Origin: Hoyosella levis
GTDB lineage: Bacteria > Actinomycetota > Actinomycetes > Mycobacteriales > Mycobacteriaceae
Assembly (NCBI RefSeq): GCF_026008515.1
Contig: NZ_BQYM01000002.1
Location: 248,001-312,000 of the forward strand
Length of the DNA stretch: 64,000 bases
Reading direction: 5' to 3'
Part shown: piece by piece, positions 1-7,416 of the stretch
Layout: the number at the start of each line of letters is the position of its first letter
Numbering within the stretch: position 1 is the first letter of the stretch
Position numbers and translations under genes: made by a program
The notes under the pieces: generated by a model
Database searches by the model: none
Seen by the model: the letters and a program-made list of their open reading frames with translations, nothing else
What the model was told of the DNA's origin: nothing

Positions 1-1
1 G

Positions 2-625
2 GTTCTCGGCGGGATGCTCGCGCTGTCCGGTCTCGGATCGGAGTCGCTCGTGCGTGACCCCGCGTGGCATGTGATGGACCTGGGCCGGCGCATCGAGCGA
101 GCTAGCCAGCTCGCCGCGTTGATCGGGGCGACGCTGAGCGGCTCGCACCCGGAATCGACGGAGTCCGCGCTGATGGAGTCGGTGCTGCTCGCGTGCGAGT
201 CATCGGTGATGTACCGGCGCCGGCAGCATGGCGTGCTGCGCGTGGCGCCGCTGGCCGAGTTCCTGTTCTTCGATGCGAGCAACCCGCGGGCGCTGGTGTA
301 CCAGCTCGAGCGGATCCGCGAGAACTTCGCGTCCCTGCCCGAGCAGGCCGTACCGGCTCGCGCGCTCCGTCTCGCCGAGGAAATCCTGACGAAGGTGCGG
401 CGTGCCGATCCGCAGGAGCTGGAGGCGGTGGACGAGGACGGCGAACGATCCGTGCTGTCGGCGTTGACGCGCGGCGTGCGGGAGGATCTGCGCGAGCTGT
501 CCGATATCGTCGAGAACAGCCTGCTGGCCCCACCAGTGGACATGCAGCCCATCTGGGTGACCGTCGGTGGCGTGCGGTCCAGCGCCGCGGGGATCACCGA
601 GCCCGCGGATGAGGTGCTGGGCTGA
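2..625 (+). CDS. Alpha-E domain protein (DUF403), 5' end outside window
   Basis: The reading frame is open from the first bases of the window, so the gene begins upstream; 208 codons including the stop are visible. The helical, charged sequence (for example VMDLGRRIERASQLAALI) is typical of the alpha-E/DUF403 family. In this family a DUF403 protein is usually encoded beside a circularly permuted ATP-grasp protein and a transglutaminase-like protease, a set thought to form or cleave peptide or isopeptide bonds, though the substrate is unknown. The transglutaminase partner follows directly with a TGATG overlap, so the two are translationally coupled. The ATP-grasp partner would be expected just upstream of the window. 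Family assignment is good; biochemical role is not established. Confidence 0.8.
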   Translation, partial: VLGGMLALSGLGSESLVRDPAWHVMDLGRRIERASQLAALIGATLSGSHPESTESALMESVLLACESSVMYRRRQHGVLRVAPLAEFLFFDASNPRALVYQLERIRENFASLPEQAVPARALRLAEEILTKVRRADPQELEAVDEDGERSVLSALTRGVREDLRELSDIVENSLLAPPVDMQPIWVTVGGVRSSAAGITEPADEVLG

Positions 626-1551
626 TGAGCACGCGCGCCTACCGGGTCACCCACATCACCACGTACTCGTACCCCGAACCGGTCACGTCGTCCTACGGCC
701 GCGGGTACGTGACCCCGCTCGAGATGCCGGAGCAGCGTCGGCTCGAGCACAGCGTCACCGTATCGCCGGAGCCGACGGACCAGTCGTTCATGACGGACTA
801 CTACGGCAACACCGGGGTGTACTTCCATGTCACGTCCGATCACCAGGAGCTGAGCGTCACGGGACGTTCCCTGGTGGAGGTCGATGCGCCGGAGGAGGGC
901 TACTTGCGCTCGGGGCTCGCGGACGCGCCGTGGGAGATGTGCCGGCCGGTAGGGCGGGATGGCGCCCGCGCGGTGGACTTCTTGCTCGATAACGATCCGC
1001 CCGAGATCACCGAGCAGGTCCGCGAGTACGCGGCAAGCATCCTGGTGCCCGGCCGCCCGCTCGCCGAGGCGGTGTGGGACCTGACGCACCGCATCTTCAC
1101 CGAGTTCCACTACAAGTCCGGCTCGACGACGGTATCGACAAAGGTATCGGAGGTCATGGAGCGCAGGTCGGGCGTGTGCCAGGACTTCGCTCGCGTCGCC
1201 ATCGCCTGCTTGCGCTCGCATGGCCTCGCGGCGAGCTATGTCTCGGGCTACCTCGCCACCACCCCGCCGCCCGGCAAGGAACGCATGATCGGCGCGGATG
1301 CCACCCATGCCTGGGCCGCGGTGTGGCTGCCTGGCGACCGATGGCTCGCGTTCGACCCCACGAACGATCAGTTCGTCGATGAGCGATATGTCACCGTCGC
1401 GCGCGGACGGGACTTCACGGATGTCTCGCCACTGCGCGGCATCATCTTCACCAAGGCGAAAAAGAGCTCCATGTCAGTGTCTGTCGATGTGGCACCTGTG
1501 GAGAGCCCAAGAGATTCCGAGCACGCCGACGGCGTACACCGTTCCGGCTGA
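625..1551 (+). CDS. Transglutaminase-like cysteine peptidase family protein
   Basis: This 308-residue protein has the two-part structure of bacterial transglutaminase-like proteins. An N-terminal beta domain (about residues 5-90, starting YRVTHITTYSYPEPV) precedes a papain-fold transglutaminase core. The catalytic triad is visible as Cys185 in SGVCQDFAR, His228 in DATHAWAAVW and Asp244 in AFDPTND. No signal peptide is seen, so it is probably cytoplasmic. It overlaps the upstream DUF403 gene by one base (TGATG), which supports the ATG at 625. The neighbourhood matches the widespread DUF403/ATP-grasp/transglutaminase set, suggesting hydrolysis or formation of an amide bond made by the partner ligase; the actual substrate is unknown. 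Confidence 0.85.
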   Translation: MSTRAYRVTHITTYSYPEPVTSSYGRGYVTPLEMPEQRRLEHSVTVSPEPTDQSFMTDYYGNTGVYFHVTSDHQELSVTGRSLVEVDAPEEGYLRSGLADAPWEMCRPVGRDGARAVDFLLDNDPPEITEQVREYAASILVPGRPLAEAVWDLTHRIFTEFHYKSGSTTVSTKVSEVMERRSGVCQDFARVAIACLRSHGLAASYVSGYLATTPPPGKERMIGADATHAWAAVWLPGDRWLAFDPTNDQFVDERYVTVARGRDFTDVSPLRGIIFTKAKKSSMSVSVDVAPVESPRDSEHADGVHRSG

Positions 1552-1573
1552 ACAACGAGTAGCGTGGATAGCG

Positions 1574-2764
1574 ATGACCGCGATGATGCCCGATCCGCCT
1601 GAACCCGCACGGTCCGTCGTGGCCGCTGCCGAGCAGCTCCTTGCCAAGCGCTACGGCGTTGTTGTCCGCTTGACCGATCCGGAGGATCTCGGCGGCAGCG
1701 GGCAAGCGATCGTTCTCCGGGTCCGCGTTGCCGAGAGCCCTATCAAGCTCTCCCGCACGCTGATCATCAAGCAGATCCATGACCGGGCCCGTACCCCGCG
1801 CAACGGCCAGTCGCACGTGGAGAGCTTCCTGCGGGAAGTGGTCTCCTACCAGTTCGCCAACTCCCTGGCCACGCGGCACCGCCCGGGCCCGGAACTGCTG
1901 GCCCATGACCTCGACCAGCACCTGCTCATCCTCTCCGACCTCGGCGATGTCCCCAGCCTGGGCGCGGTGGTGCAGGAGGATCAGGAATCCGACACCACCA
2001 ATGTGCTGATGGGGCTCGCGCAGAGCCTCGGCCGGATGCACGCGGCGACGGCAGGCCGATCCGAGGACTTCGGTGCCCTGCTGCGCCGTGCCCGCTCCCG
2101 CTTCCCCATGTCGCCGGTCCTGCCGCCGGAGCCGTTCCTCGATGCGCTGCGCGAAGCACCCCGGCTGCTCGCCGACCGCCTGGGCATGGCCACTCCAGCC
2201 GGGATCCAGCAACGGGTGAATGACTACGCGGAGCTGCTGACAAGTTCCTCCTACCGCGCGTTCAGCCCGGGGGATCTCTGCCCGGACAATATCGTCGTCA
2301 GCGCATCGGGCATCCGGTTCCTCGACTATGAGTCCGGCGGCTTCCGCGATGCCACGCTCGACCTCGGTTGCTTGCTGGTGTCGTTCCCGCAGTGCTCGTG
2401 CGATCTTGGCCTCGCGCCCGAGCAGGCCGATGCCATGGTCGATGCCTGGCTGGCGGAGGTGGAAGGCGTATGGCCGCAGCTGCGCGAGGGAGATCTGCTG
2501 CGGGACCGGTTGCTCGCGGCCCGCACCGTGTGGGTGTGGCTGTCCACGGCCTGGCACTTGCCCAATGACTACTCCCGCCGCGCGGCGGAGCGGGAGCACT
2601 CGCGGGCTCAGCCCGCCGAGCAGGCCCTCGCGAGCCGGTGGGCAGGTCTTGCGCTCGCTGCCGATGCTGCTGGCGCCGAGGATCTTGCCCGCCACGCCAC
2701 CGACGTGATGGACGCGCTCTCGAGCCAGCGGTCACCGACTGCCCGGAGCGTCCGTATCCGCTAG
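1574..2764 (+). CDS. Phosphotransferase-fold (APH-like) family protein
   Basis: A 396-residue protein with the aminoglycoside phosphotransferase/choline kinase fold. It shows a conserved lysine in the N-lobe (LIIKQI, Lys66), a Brenner-type catalytic loop SPGDLCPDN with Asp234 and Asn239, and the following metal-binding Asp251 in FLDYES. The usual catalytic-loop histidine is replaced by proline. The substrate cannot be read from sequence; sugar, amino-alcohol or another small-molecule kinase activity are all possible. I prefer the ATG at 1574. There is no good Shine-Dalgarno, but a TAGCGT hexamer lies 8 bases upstream, as in near-leaderless actinobacterial mRNAs; ATGs at 1583 and 1586 are alternatives. 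It lies 22 bases after the transglutaminase gene and converges with the phosphatase gene. Confidence 0.75.
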   Translation: MTAMMPDPPEPARSVVAAAEQLLAKRYGVVVRLTDPEDLGGSGQAIVLRVRVAESPIKLSRTLIIKQIHDRARTPRNGQSHVESFLREVVSYQFANSLATRHRPGPELLAHDLDQHLLILSDLGDVPSLGAVVQEDQESDTTNVLMGLAQSLGRMHAATAGRSEDFGALLRRARSRFPMSPVLPPEPFLDALREAPRLLADRLGMATPAGIQQRVNDYAELLTSSSYRAFSPGDLCPDNIVVSASGIRFLDYESGGFRDATLDLGCLLVSFPQCSCDLGLAPEQADAMVDAWLAEVEGVWPQLREGDLLRDRLLAARTVWVWLSTAWHLPNDYSRRAAEREHSRAQPAEQALASRWAGLALAADAAGAEDLARHATDVMDALSSQRSPTARSVRIR

Positions 2765-2785
2765 GTGCTCGGCGGTCCCCGGCGG

Positions 2786-4048
2786 TCAGTGCTGCAGCAG
2801 AGCCGGGAGCGGGGAACCATCCCAGCCCCCGGAGGGAGCGGCCAGTCCGAAGAGTCCAGCGACCGTGGGCGCGATGTCCATCGTGCTCACCGCCTCGGTC
2901 ACGGTGGTCCCGCGCCGCAGCCGCGGATCACCACCAGTGACGATCATCGGGATCGGTGTGGTCACTGCATGGCCATGGTTGCCAGGGATCGGATTGGACA
3001 GCACCGTGGGGTCGGTGAACCGCCAGCCCGCGTGGCACAGTGCCACCACATCGCCGGCCCGGTCGCCGAGGCCAAGCTCGGCGGGCTCGTGCAGGCCCTC
3101 GATGCCGGGATGCGGCGACGCGATGCGCCGCATGCGCGCGATGGCCTCGCCCCGCAGCCCCGGGTCGCCCGTCCAGTACCACAGCGACGCGCCCCCATTG
3201 TCGGCGATCTGCACATTGTCGCGCAGCATCGGATCAAGCAGGAAGGGCACCTGCATGCTGATCAAGGACAGTGGCGCGGACCAGTCCATCGAATGATCAG
3301 CGGTGACGATGACCACGCTGCGGTCCCACCGGCCAGCCTGGTGCAGGTGATCGATGAAGCGCTGCACCTGCAGGTCCGTGTTGCGCACCGCGGCGGCGCG
3401 GGCGAGCCGGAGACCCGTGCCGGTGAGATCGATATGGCCGACGCGATCCACATCGCCGAGATTGGTGAAGGTGAACCGGGGCGCATGGTCGGAATGGATG
3501 CGCAGCAGCGCGTCCATGGTCGCTTGGTCCGGGGCATGCTCGGTGAGCGGGATCAGCGGCGCGGGATCCCACTGCACGCTGGCGCGGCCGTCGAAGAGCC
3601 CATGCAGGTAGTCCTTGGACAGCACGCTGGCCGTGGCGACGCCGCGCTCGGCCCGAAGCCGCTCGAGGATCGTCGGGGCCGCGAGGTCCGAGGGCCGGTC
3701 GAGCGTCCGGATCCGTTGCTCGGTGCGGTCATAGATCGAGTTGGCAGGCACCCCCGAGCGGGCAGGGCGCACGCCCGTGACCATCGCGGTGTGATTGGGC
3801 AATGTCTCAGCGATGGAGATGGCATCCGCGTTCTGGTACCGCACCCCGGCGGCGTCGAGCGCGGAGAGCCGCGGCATCTGATCCGGCGTGACCTCGTCGA
3901 CGCGCAGGCCATCGATGACGAGCACATGCACCTCGCGCGCGCTGGCAGCCACGGGAGCGGCGTGCGCGGCGCGGGAGAGGGCGGTGGCGGCGATCGCGCC
4001 GGACATTCCGGCCAGCACCGCGCGACGGGATGGATGGATCGGGGGCAT
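2786..4048 (-). CDS. Exported alkaline phosphatase/nucleotide pyrophosphatase family protein
   Basis: A 420-residue protein of the alkaline phosphatase superfamily, type I phosphodiesterase/nucleotide pyrophosphatase branch. The N-terminus SRRAVLAGMSGAIAATA has a twin arginine followed by a hydrophobic stretch and an AHA-A type cleavage site, so export (probably Tat) is likely. The metal site is visible: Asp46 (VLVIDG), nucleophile Thr82 in the ETLPNHT signature, then GDVDRVGHID, VTADHS and NHGHAV supplying further Asp and His ligands. It would hydrolyse phosphate mono- or diesters outside the membrane. The AGGAG just upstream overlaps the stop of the phoD-like gene, so the two minus-strand genes form an operon. 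The exact substrate is unknown. Confidence 0.85.
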   Translation of the reverse strand: MPPIHPSRRAVLAGMSGAIAATALSRAAHAAPVAASAREVHVLVIDGLRVDEVTPDQMPRLSALDAAGVRYQNADAISIAETLPNHTAMVTGVRPARSGVPANSIYDRTEQRIRTLDRPSDLAAPTILERLRAERGVATASVLSKDYLHGLFDGRASVQWDPAPLIPLTEHAPDQATMDALLRIHSDHAPRFTFTNLGDVDRVGHIDLTGTGLRLARAAAVRNTDLQVQRFIDHLHQAGRWDRSVVIVTADHSMDWSAPLSLISMQVPFLLDPMLRDNVQIADNGGASLWYWTGDPGLRGEAIARMRRIASPHPGIEGLHEPAELGLGDRAGDVVALCHAGWRFTDPTVLSNPIPGNHGHAVTTPIPMIVTGGDPRLRRGTTVTEAVSTMDIAPTVAGLFGLAAPSGGWDGSPLPALLQH

Positions 4049-4057
4049 GCGGATCTC

Positions 4058-5731
4058 CTACCGGCGCTCGGGACGTGGGGAAAGCGGGGCCGCGGGACCG
4101 AGCTGGCCCGAGCCCGCGGCAGTGCGCAAGGAGTAGGCGTGCCGTGCTCGCGCAGCAGGGTCGGCGGGATCGGTGATGAACCACCAGTCCATCTGCGCGT
4201 GGTCGGTGGTGACCTCCAGGACCCCGTATCCGTGGGAGTCGAGCTCGACGAAGCGAACGTGCTGGTTCGTCGCGCGCAACGCGTTCTCGATCGCGGGGCT
4301 GACGGTGCGCGGCGGAACGCGCAGGATGTCGTCGATGTTCTTCGAGGTCACTGATGGAACCACGTACTCGACGCCCACGGTTCCGGCGGCGGGGTAGTTC
4401 GCTGCATTGCGGGGCAGCTCGCTCGCCCACGACGAATGGATGTCACCGGTGAGGAACACGGCATTGCGCGAGGGCGCGCTGTCGAGCGCCGCGAGCACGG
4501 CAGCCCGGTCGGCTGTGTAGCCGTCCCACTGGTCTCCGTTGAAAGGGATGCCGCCCCGCGGGATGCCGAGCATGGCGGTCAGCGCCTCGGTAGTGGTTGG
4601 CTCGAGCGGGGGGAGAACGATCGGGGCGATCATCACGGGATTGCCGATGAGCTGCCACGTAGCAGTGGAGGTGGTCGTGCCGCGGATCAGCCAGTCGCGC
4701 TGCTCGGTGCCGGTAATAGTGCGAGCAGGATCATCAATGGCGCGGCCATCGGTTCCGGTGGCCGCGGGCCTGTCCCGGTACGAGCGGAGGTCGAGCATGG
4801 AAAGCTCCGCGAGCGAGCCGAAGGAGAGGCGCCGATACAACGTGTCGCCCGAGCGCGGCCGGATCGGCATCCACTCGAGGTAGGCCTGCAGCGCGGCCGC
4901 GTATCGGTCGGCCCAGGCGCCCTCGGAGGGATCGTGGTTCTCCGCGCCGCCGCGCCAGGCGTCGTTGGCGGACTCGTGATCGTCCCAGATCGCGATGACC
5001 GGCACCGTGGCGTGCAATTCTTGCAGGTCGGGGTCGGTCTTGTACTGGGCGTGCCGCTGCCGGTAGTCCGTGAGGGAGACGATCTCGTGGGGCGGCTGGT
5101 GCAGCCGCACGGAGCCATTCTTTCCGCCGTACTCGCCCTGGCCGTTCTCATAGAGGTAATCGCCCAGATGCACGACCGCATCAAGATCACCCCGGGCTGC
5201 CAGGTGGCGGTAGGCGGAGAAGCTCCCGGCCTCCCAGTTCGCGCACGAGACGACCCCGAGCCGCAGGCGATCGACGACGGTGCCGGGCGCGGGGGTGGTG
5301 CGGGTGATGCCGGTGGGCGAGGCCTCGCCTCGCGCGCTGACGAAGCGGTAGTAATAGGTTGTCGAGGGCGCTAGGCCGCCCGTGTCCACGAGCACCGTAT
5401 GGTCCCTCCAGGCTCCTGTGCTCGCGGTGCCCGAAGCGATGCGGTTCGCGAACCCGGGGTCCGTGGCGATCTCCCAGCGGATCGTCGCGTCAGGGCCGGC
5501 ACCCGACCCTGGCGCTGCCTCGGGGACCGGCGTGACGCGCGTCCAGAGGATGACTGATCGCGATGTCGGGTCTCCGGAGGCGACACCATGCAGGAAGATG
5601 CCCCCGGCCTGGGCCGAGGCGATCGGGGCTCCGGCCGCGAGGGCTGTGCCGGACAGAGCGATGCTGCCCAGGGCGGCGCCCGCTCGGAGCACGGTCCGCC
5701 TGCTCGGGCTGCCAGGCTGCGTGACAGTCAT
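4058..5731 (-). CDS. phoD: PhoD-like alkaline phosphatase, Tat-exported
   Basis: A 557-residue alkaline phosphatase D/phosphodiesterase of the metallophosphatase fold. The Tat signal is clear: SRRTVLRAGAALGSIALSG followed by an Ala-rich cleavage region ending SAQA. Metal-binding motifs are seen in order: HLGDYLYENG, IWDDHESAND and LTGDIHSSWASEL. A PhoD N-terminal domain (about residues 45-140) with the ASGDPTS and VILWTRVTP signatures precedes the catalytic domain. PhoD enzymes release phosphate from extracytoplasmic diesters and usually use Ca and Fe. I start it at the ATG whose complement ends at 5731, because upstream in-frame codons run into the promoter region and a TACTGT element sits 6 bases upstream. 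It is the first gene of a two-gene phosphatase operon. Confidence 0.88.
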   Translation of the reverse strand: MTVTQPGSPSRRTVLRAGAALGSIALSGTALAAGAPIASAQAGGIFLHGVASGDPTSRSVILWTRVTPVPEAAPGSGAGPDATIRWEIATDPGFANRIASGTASTGAWRDHTVLVDTGGLAPSTTYYYRFVSARGEASPTGITRTTPAPGTVVDRLRLGVVSCANWEAGSFSAYRHLAARGDLDAVVHLGDYLYENGQGEYGGKNGSVRLHQPPHEIVSLTDYRQRHAQYKTDPDLQELHATVPVIAIWDDHESANDAWRGGAENHDPSEGAWADRYAAALQAYLEWMPIRPRSGDTLYRRLSFGSLAELSMLDLRSYRDRPAATGTDGRAIDDPARTITGTEQRDWLIRGTTTSTATWQLIGNPVMIAPIVLPPLEPTTTEALTAMLGIPRGGIPFNGDQWDGYTADRAAVLAALDSAPSRNAVFLTGDIHSSWASELPRNAANYPAAGTVGVEYVVPSVTSKNIDDILRVPPRTVSPAIENALRATNQHVRFVELDSHGYGVLEVTTDHAQMDWWFITDPADPAARARHAYSLRTAAGSGQLGPAAPLSPRPERR

Positions 5732-5737
5732 GAACGG

Positions 5738-5743
5738 ACAGTA
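5738..5743 (-). promoter_or_regulatory. Putative -10 element of phoD-like gene (leaderless)
   Basis: On the minus strand TACTGT is followed by 6 bases and then the ATG of the phoD-like gene. This TANNNT-N6-ATG spacing is that expected for a leaderless transcript starting at the A of the start codon, common in actinobacteria. No convincing -35 is seen and there is no Shine-Dalgarno. The assignment is inferred from spacing only. Confidence 0.45.
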
Positions 5744-5781
5744 ATGCACGGTTGCGTGCCGCGCGGGGTCATGGTGGCGGC

Positions 5782-5803
5782 GCCCGGCAAGAATTCGCCG
5801 GGC
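5782..5803. repeat. Short inverted repeat in divergent phoD/rarA region
   Basis: A perfect 7-base inverted repeat (GCCCGGC and GCCGGGC) is separated by the 8 bases AAGAATTC. It lies between two divergent start codons (5731 and 5872). It could be an operator or simply chance in GC-rich DNA; nothing else supports a function. Confidence 0.3.
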
Positions 5804-5858
5804 ATTCACCTCGCGCGCACCGAGCTCGCTGGTACCCACGCCTCCGTCGGCGCTCGGG

Positions 5859-5864
5859 TATCCT
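5859..5864 (+). promoter_or_regulatory. Putative -10 element of rarA (leaderless)
   Basis: TATCCT at this position is followed by 7 bases and the ATG of rarA at 5872. No Shine-Dalgarno precedes the ATG, so a leaderless mRNA is likely. The divergent phoD-like gene shows the same arrangement on the other strand. The call rests on spacing and hexamer match only. Confidence 0.45.
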
Positions 5865-5871
5865 CGCCGGG

Positions 5872-7266
5872 ATGAGCGACCACGACGGCGGCCTGTTCGA
5901 CGCGCCCGGTGAGCAGCCCGATGAGGAGGCGCAAGCACCTCGCGATCCAAGCGCGGCCGGGTCGCGGTCGCCGCTCGCGGTGCGCATGAGGCCCCGTGCG
6001 CTCGACGAGGTCGTCGGCCAGGACCAGTTGCTCGCTCCCGGCTCGCCGCTGCGGCGCCTCGTCGAGGGAACCGGTGCAGCTTCGGTCATCCTCTATGGCC
6101 CGCCCGGCACTGGCAAGACAACGCTCGCCTCGTTGATCTCCACTGCCACGGGACGGCGCTTCGAGGCGCTATCGGCATTGTCGGCAGGCGTCAAGGAGGT
6201 GCGCGCGGTCATCGAGATCGCCCGGCGGCGCGTCGTTCACGGCGAGCAGACAGTCTTGTTCATCGATGAGGTGCACCGCTTCTCGCGCACGCAGCAGGAC
6301 GCGCTGCTCGCTGCGGTGGAGAACCGCACCGTCCTGCTCGTGGCCGCGACGACGGAGAACCCCTCATTCTCGGTGGTGGCGCCGTTGTTGTCGCGGTCGC
6401 TGATCCTGCGGCTGCGGCCCCTCGATGCCGCCGCGATCGGTGAGCTGCTCGACCGCGCGGTCGGCGACCCCCGGGGGCTCGACGGGCGGGTCACGCTCGC
6501 GCCGGACGCTCGCGCGCACCTTGTTTCGCTCGCGGCAGGCGATGCGCGGCGGGCCCTGACCGCGCTGGAGGTCGCCGCTGAGACGGTCCTCCAATCCGGT
6601 GACGGGACCAACCTGGCTAGCGCGGTGCCCCTCGTCGACCTGTCCACGGTCGAGTCGTCGATCGATCGCGCGGCGGTGCGCTACGACCGCGACGGCGACC
6701 AGCACTATGACGTGATCAGTGCCTTCATCAAGTCCATTCGTGGCTCGGATGTCGATGCGGCGCTGCACTACCTCGCCCGGATGATCACCGCGGGGGAGGA
6801 TCCCCGATTCCTCGCGCGGCGCCTGGTCATCCACGCCAGCGAGGACATCGGCATGGCCGATCCCACCGCGCTGCAGACCGCCACCGCGGCGGCCCACGCG
6901 GTCCAGATGATCGGCATGCCCGAGGCGGGCCTGACCCTCGCGCACGCGACGATCCACCTCGCGACCGCGCCCAAGTCCAACGGCGTCGTCGCGGCGCTGA
7001 ACGCCGCGATGGCCGATGTCGCGGCAGGCAAGTCCGGCAGCGTTCCGGCACACCTGCGCGACGGTCACTACACCGGTGCCAAGGGACTCGGCAACGCTGT
7101 CGGCTACCAGTACCCGCATGACACCGCGGACGGGGTCGTCGCGCAGCAATACCCGCCCGATGAGCTCGTCGGCATCGACTACTATCGTCCGACGACGCAC
7201 GGCTTCGAGAGGGAGCTCGCGTCCCGCGTGCCACGGCTGCGGCGCATCGTGCGGGGCCCGCGCTGA
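5872..7266 (+). CDS. rarA: Replication-associated recombination protein A (RarA/MgsA AAA+ ATPase)
   Basis: A 464-residue AAA+ ATPase related to clamp-loader subunits. The Walker A is GPPGTGKTT (residues 76-84) and Walker B is LFIDEVHRF (129-137). The arginine-containing sensor region, the linker and the C-terminal tetramerisation domain ([28 protein letters not shown]) all match RarA. The family acts at stalled replication forks and DNA gaps with SSB, RecA and polymerase. The start at 5872 is preferred over the upstream in-frame codon at 5752, which would add about 40 Arg-rich residues from promoter DNA. It stands alone upstream of alaS, the order I recall for mycobacteria (Rv2559c-Rv2555c). 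Length is normal for the family. Confidence 0.93.
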   Translation: MSDHDGGLFDAPGEQPDEEAQAPRDPSAAGSRSPLAVRMRPRALDEVVGQDQLLAPGSPLRRLVEGTGAASVILYGPPGTGKTTLASLISTATGRRFEALSALSAGVKEVRAVIEIARRRVVHGEQTVLFIDEVHRFSRTQQDALLAAVENRTVLLVAATTENPSFSVVAPLLSRSLILRLRPLDAAAIGELLDRAVGDPRGLDGRVTLAPDARAHLVSLAAGDARRALTALEVAAETVLQSGDGTNLASAVPLVDLSTVESSIDRAAVRYDRDGDQHYDVISAFIKSIRGSDVDAALHYLARMITAGEDPRFLARRLVIHASEDIGMADPTALQTATAAAHAVQMIGMPEAGLTLAHATIHLATAPKSNGVVAALNAAMADVAAGKSGSVPAHLRDGHYTGAKGLGNAVGYQYPHDTADGVVAQQYPPDELVGIDYYRPTTHGFERELASRVPRLRRIVRGPR

Positions 7267-7416
7267 GCCTCGCGGTCCCGCCCTGCGGGCAGCATCTCGC
7301 GGGCGGACGCAGCGCGAGCCGGTGGTGCGTGATGCGCGTCGCGGTTGCCGGTACCCTGAACGGGGCGTTCCGGCCCATCGGTTCCCGATACCTACTTCTT
7401 CGAGCGAGGACGAGCA

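Noticed and set aside
2765-4354. 529-codon plus-strand open frame opposite the phosphatase genes
   Set aside because: Antisense to a gene with all metal-site motifs; no start signal.
7267-7416. T-box leader before alaS
   Set aside because: No T-box sequence, specifier loop or terminator is visible in the 150 bases.
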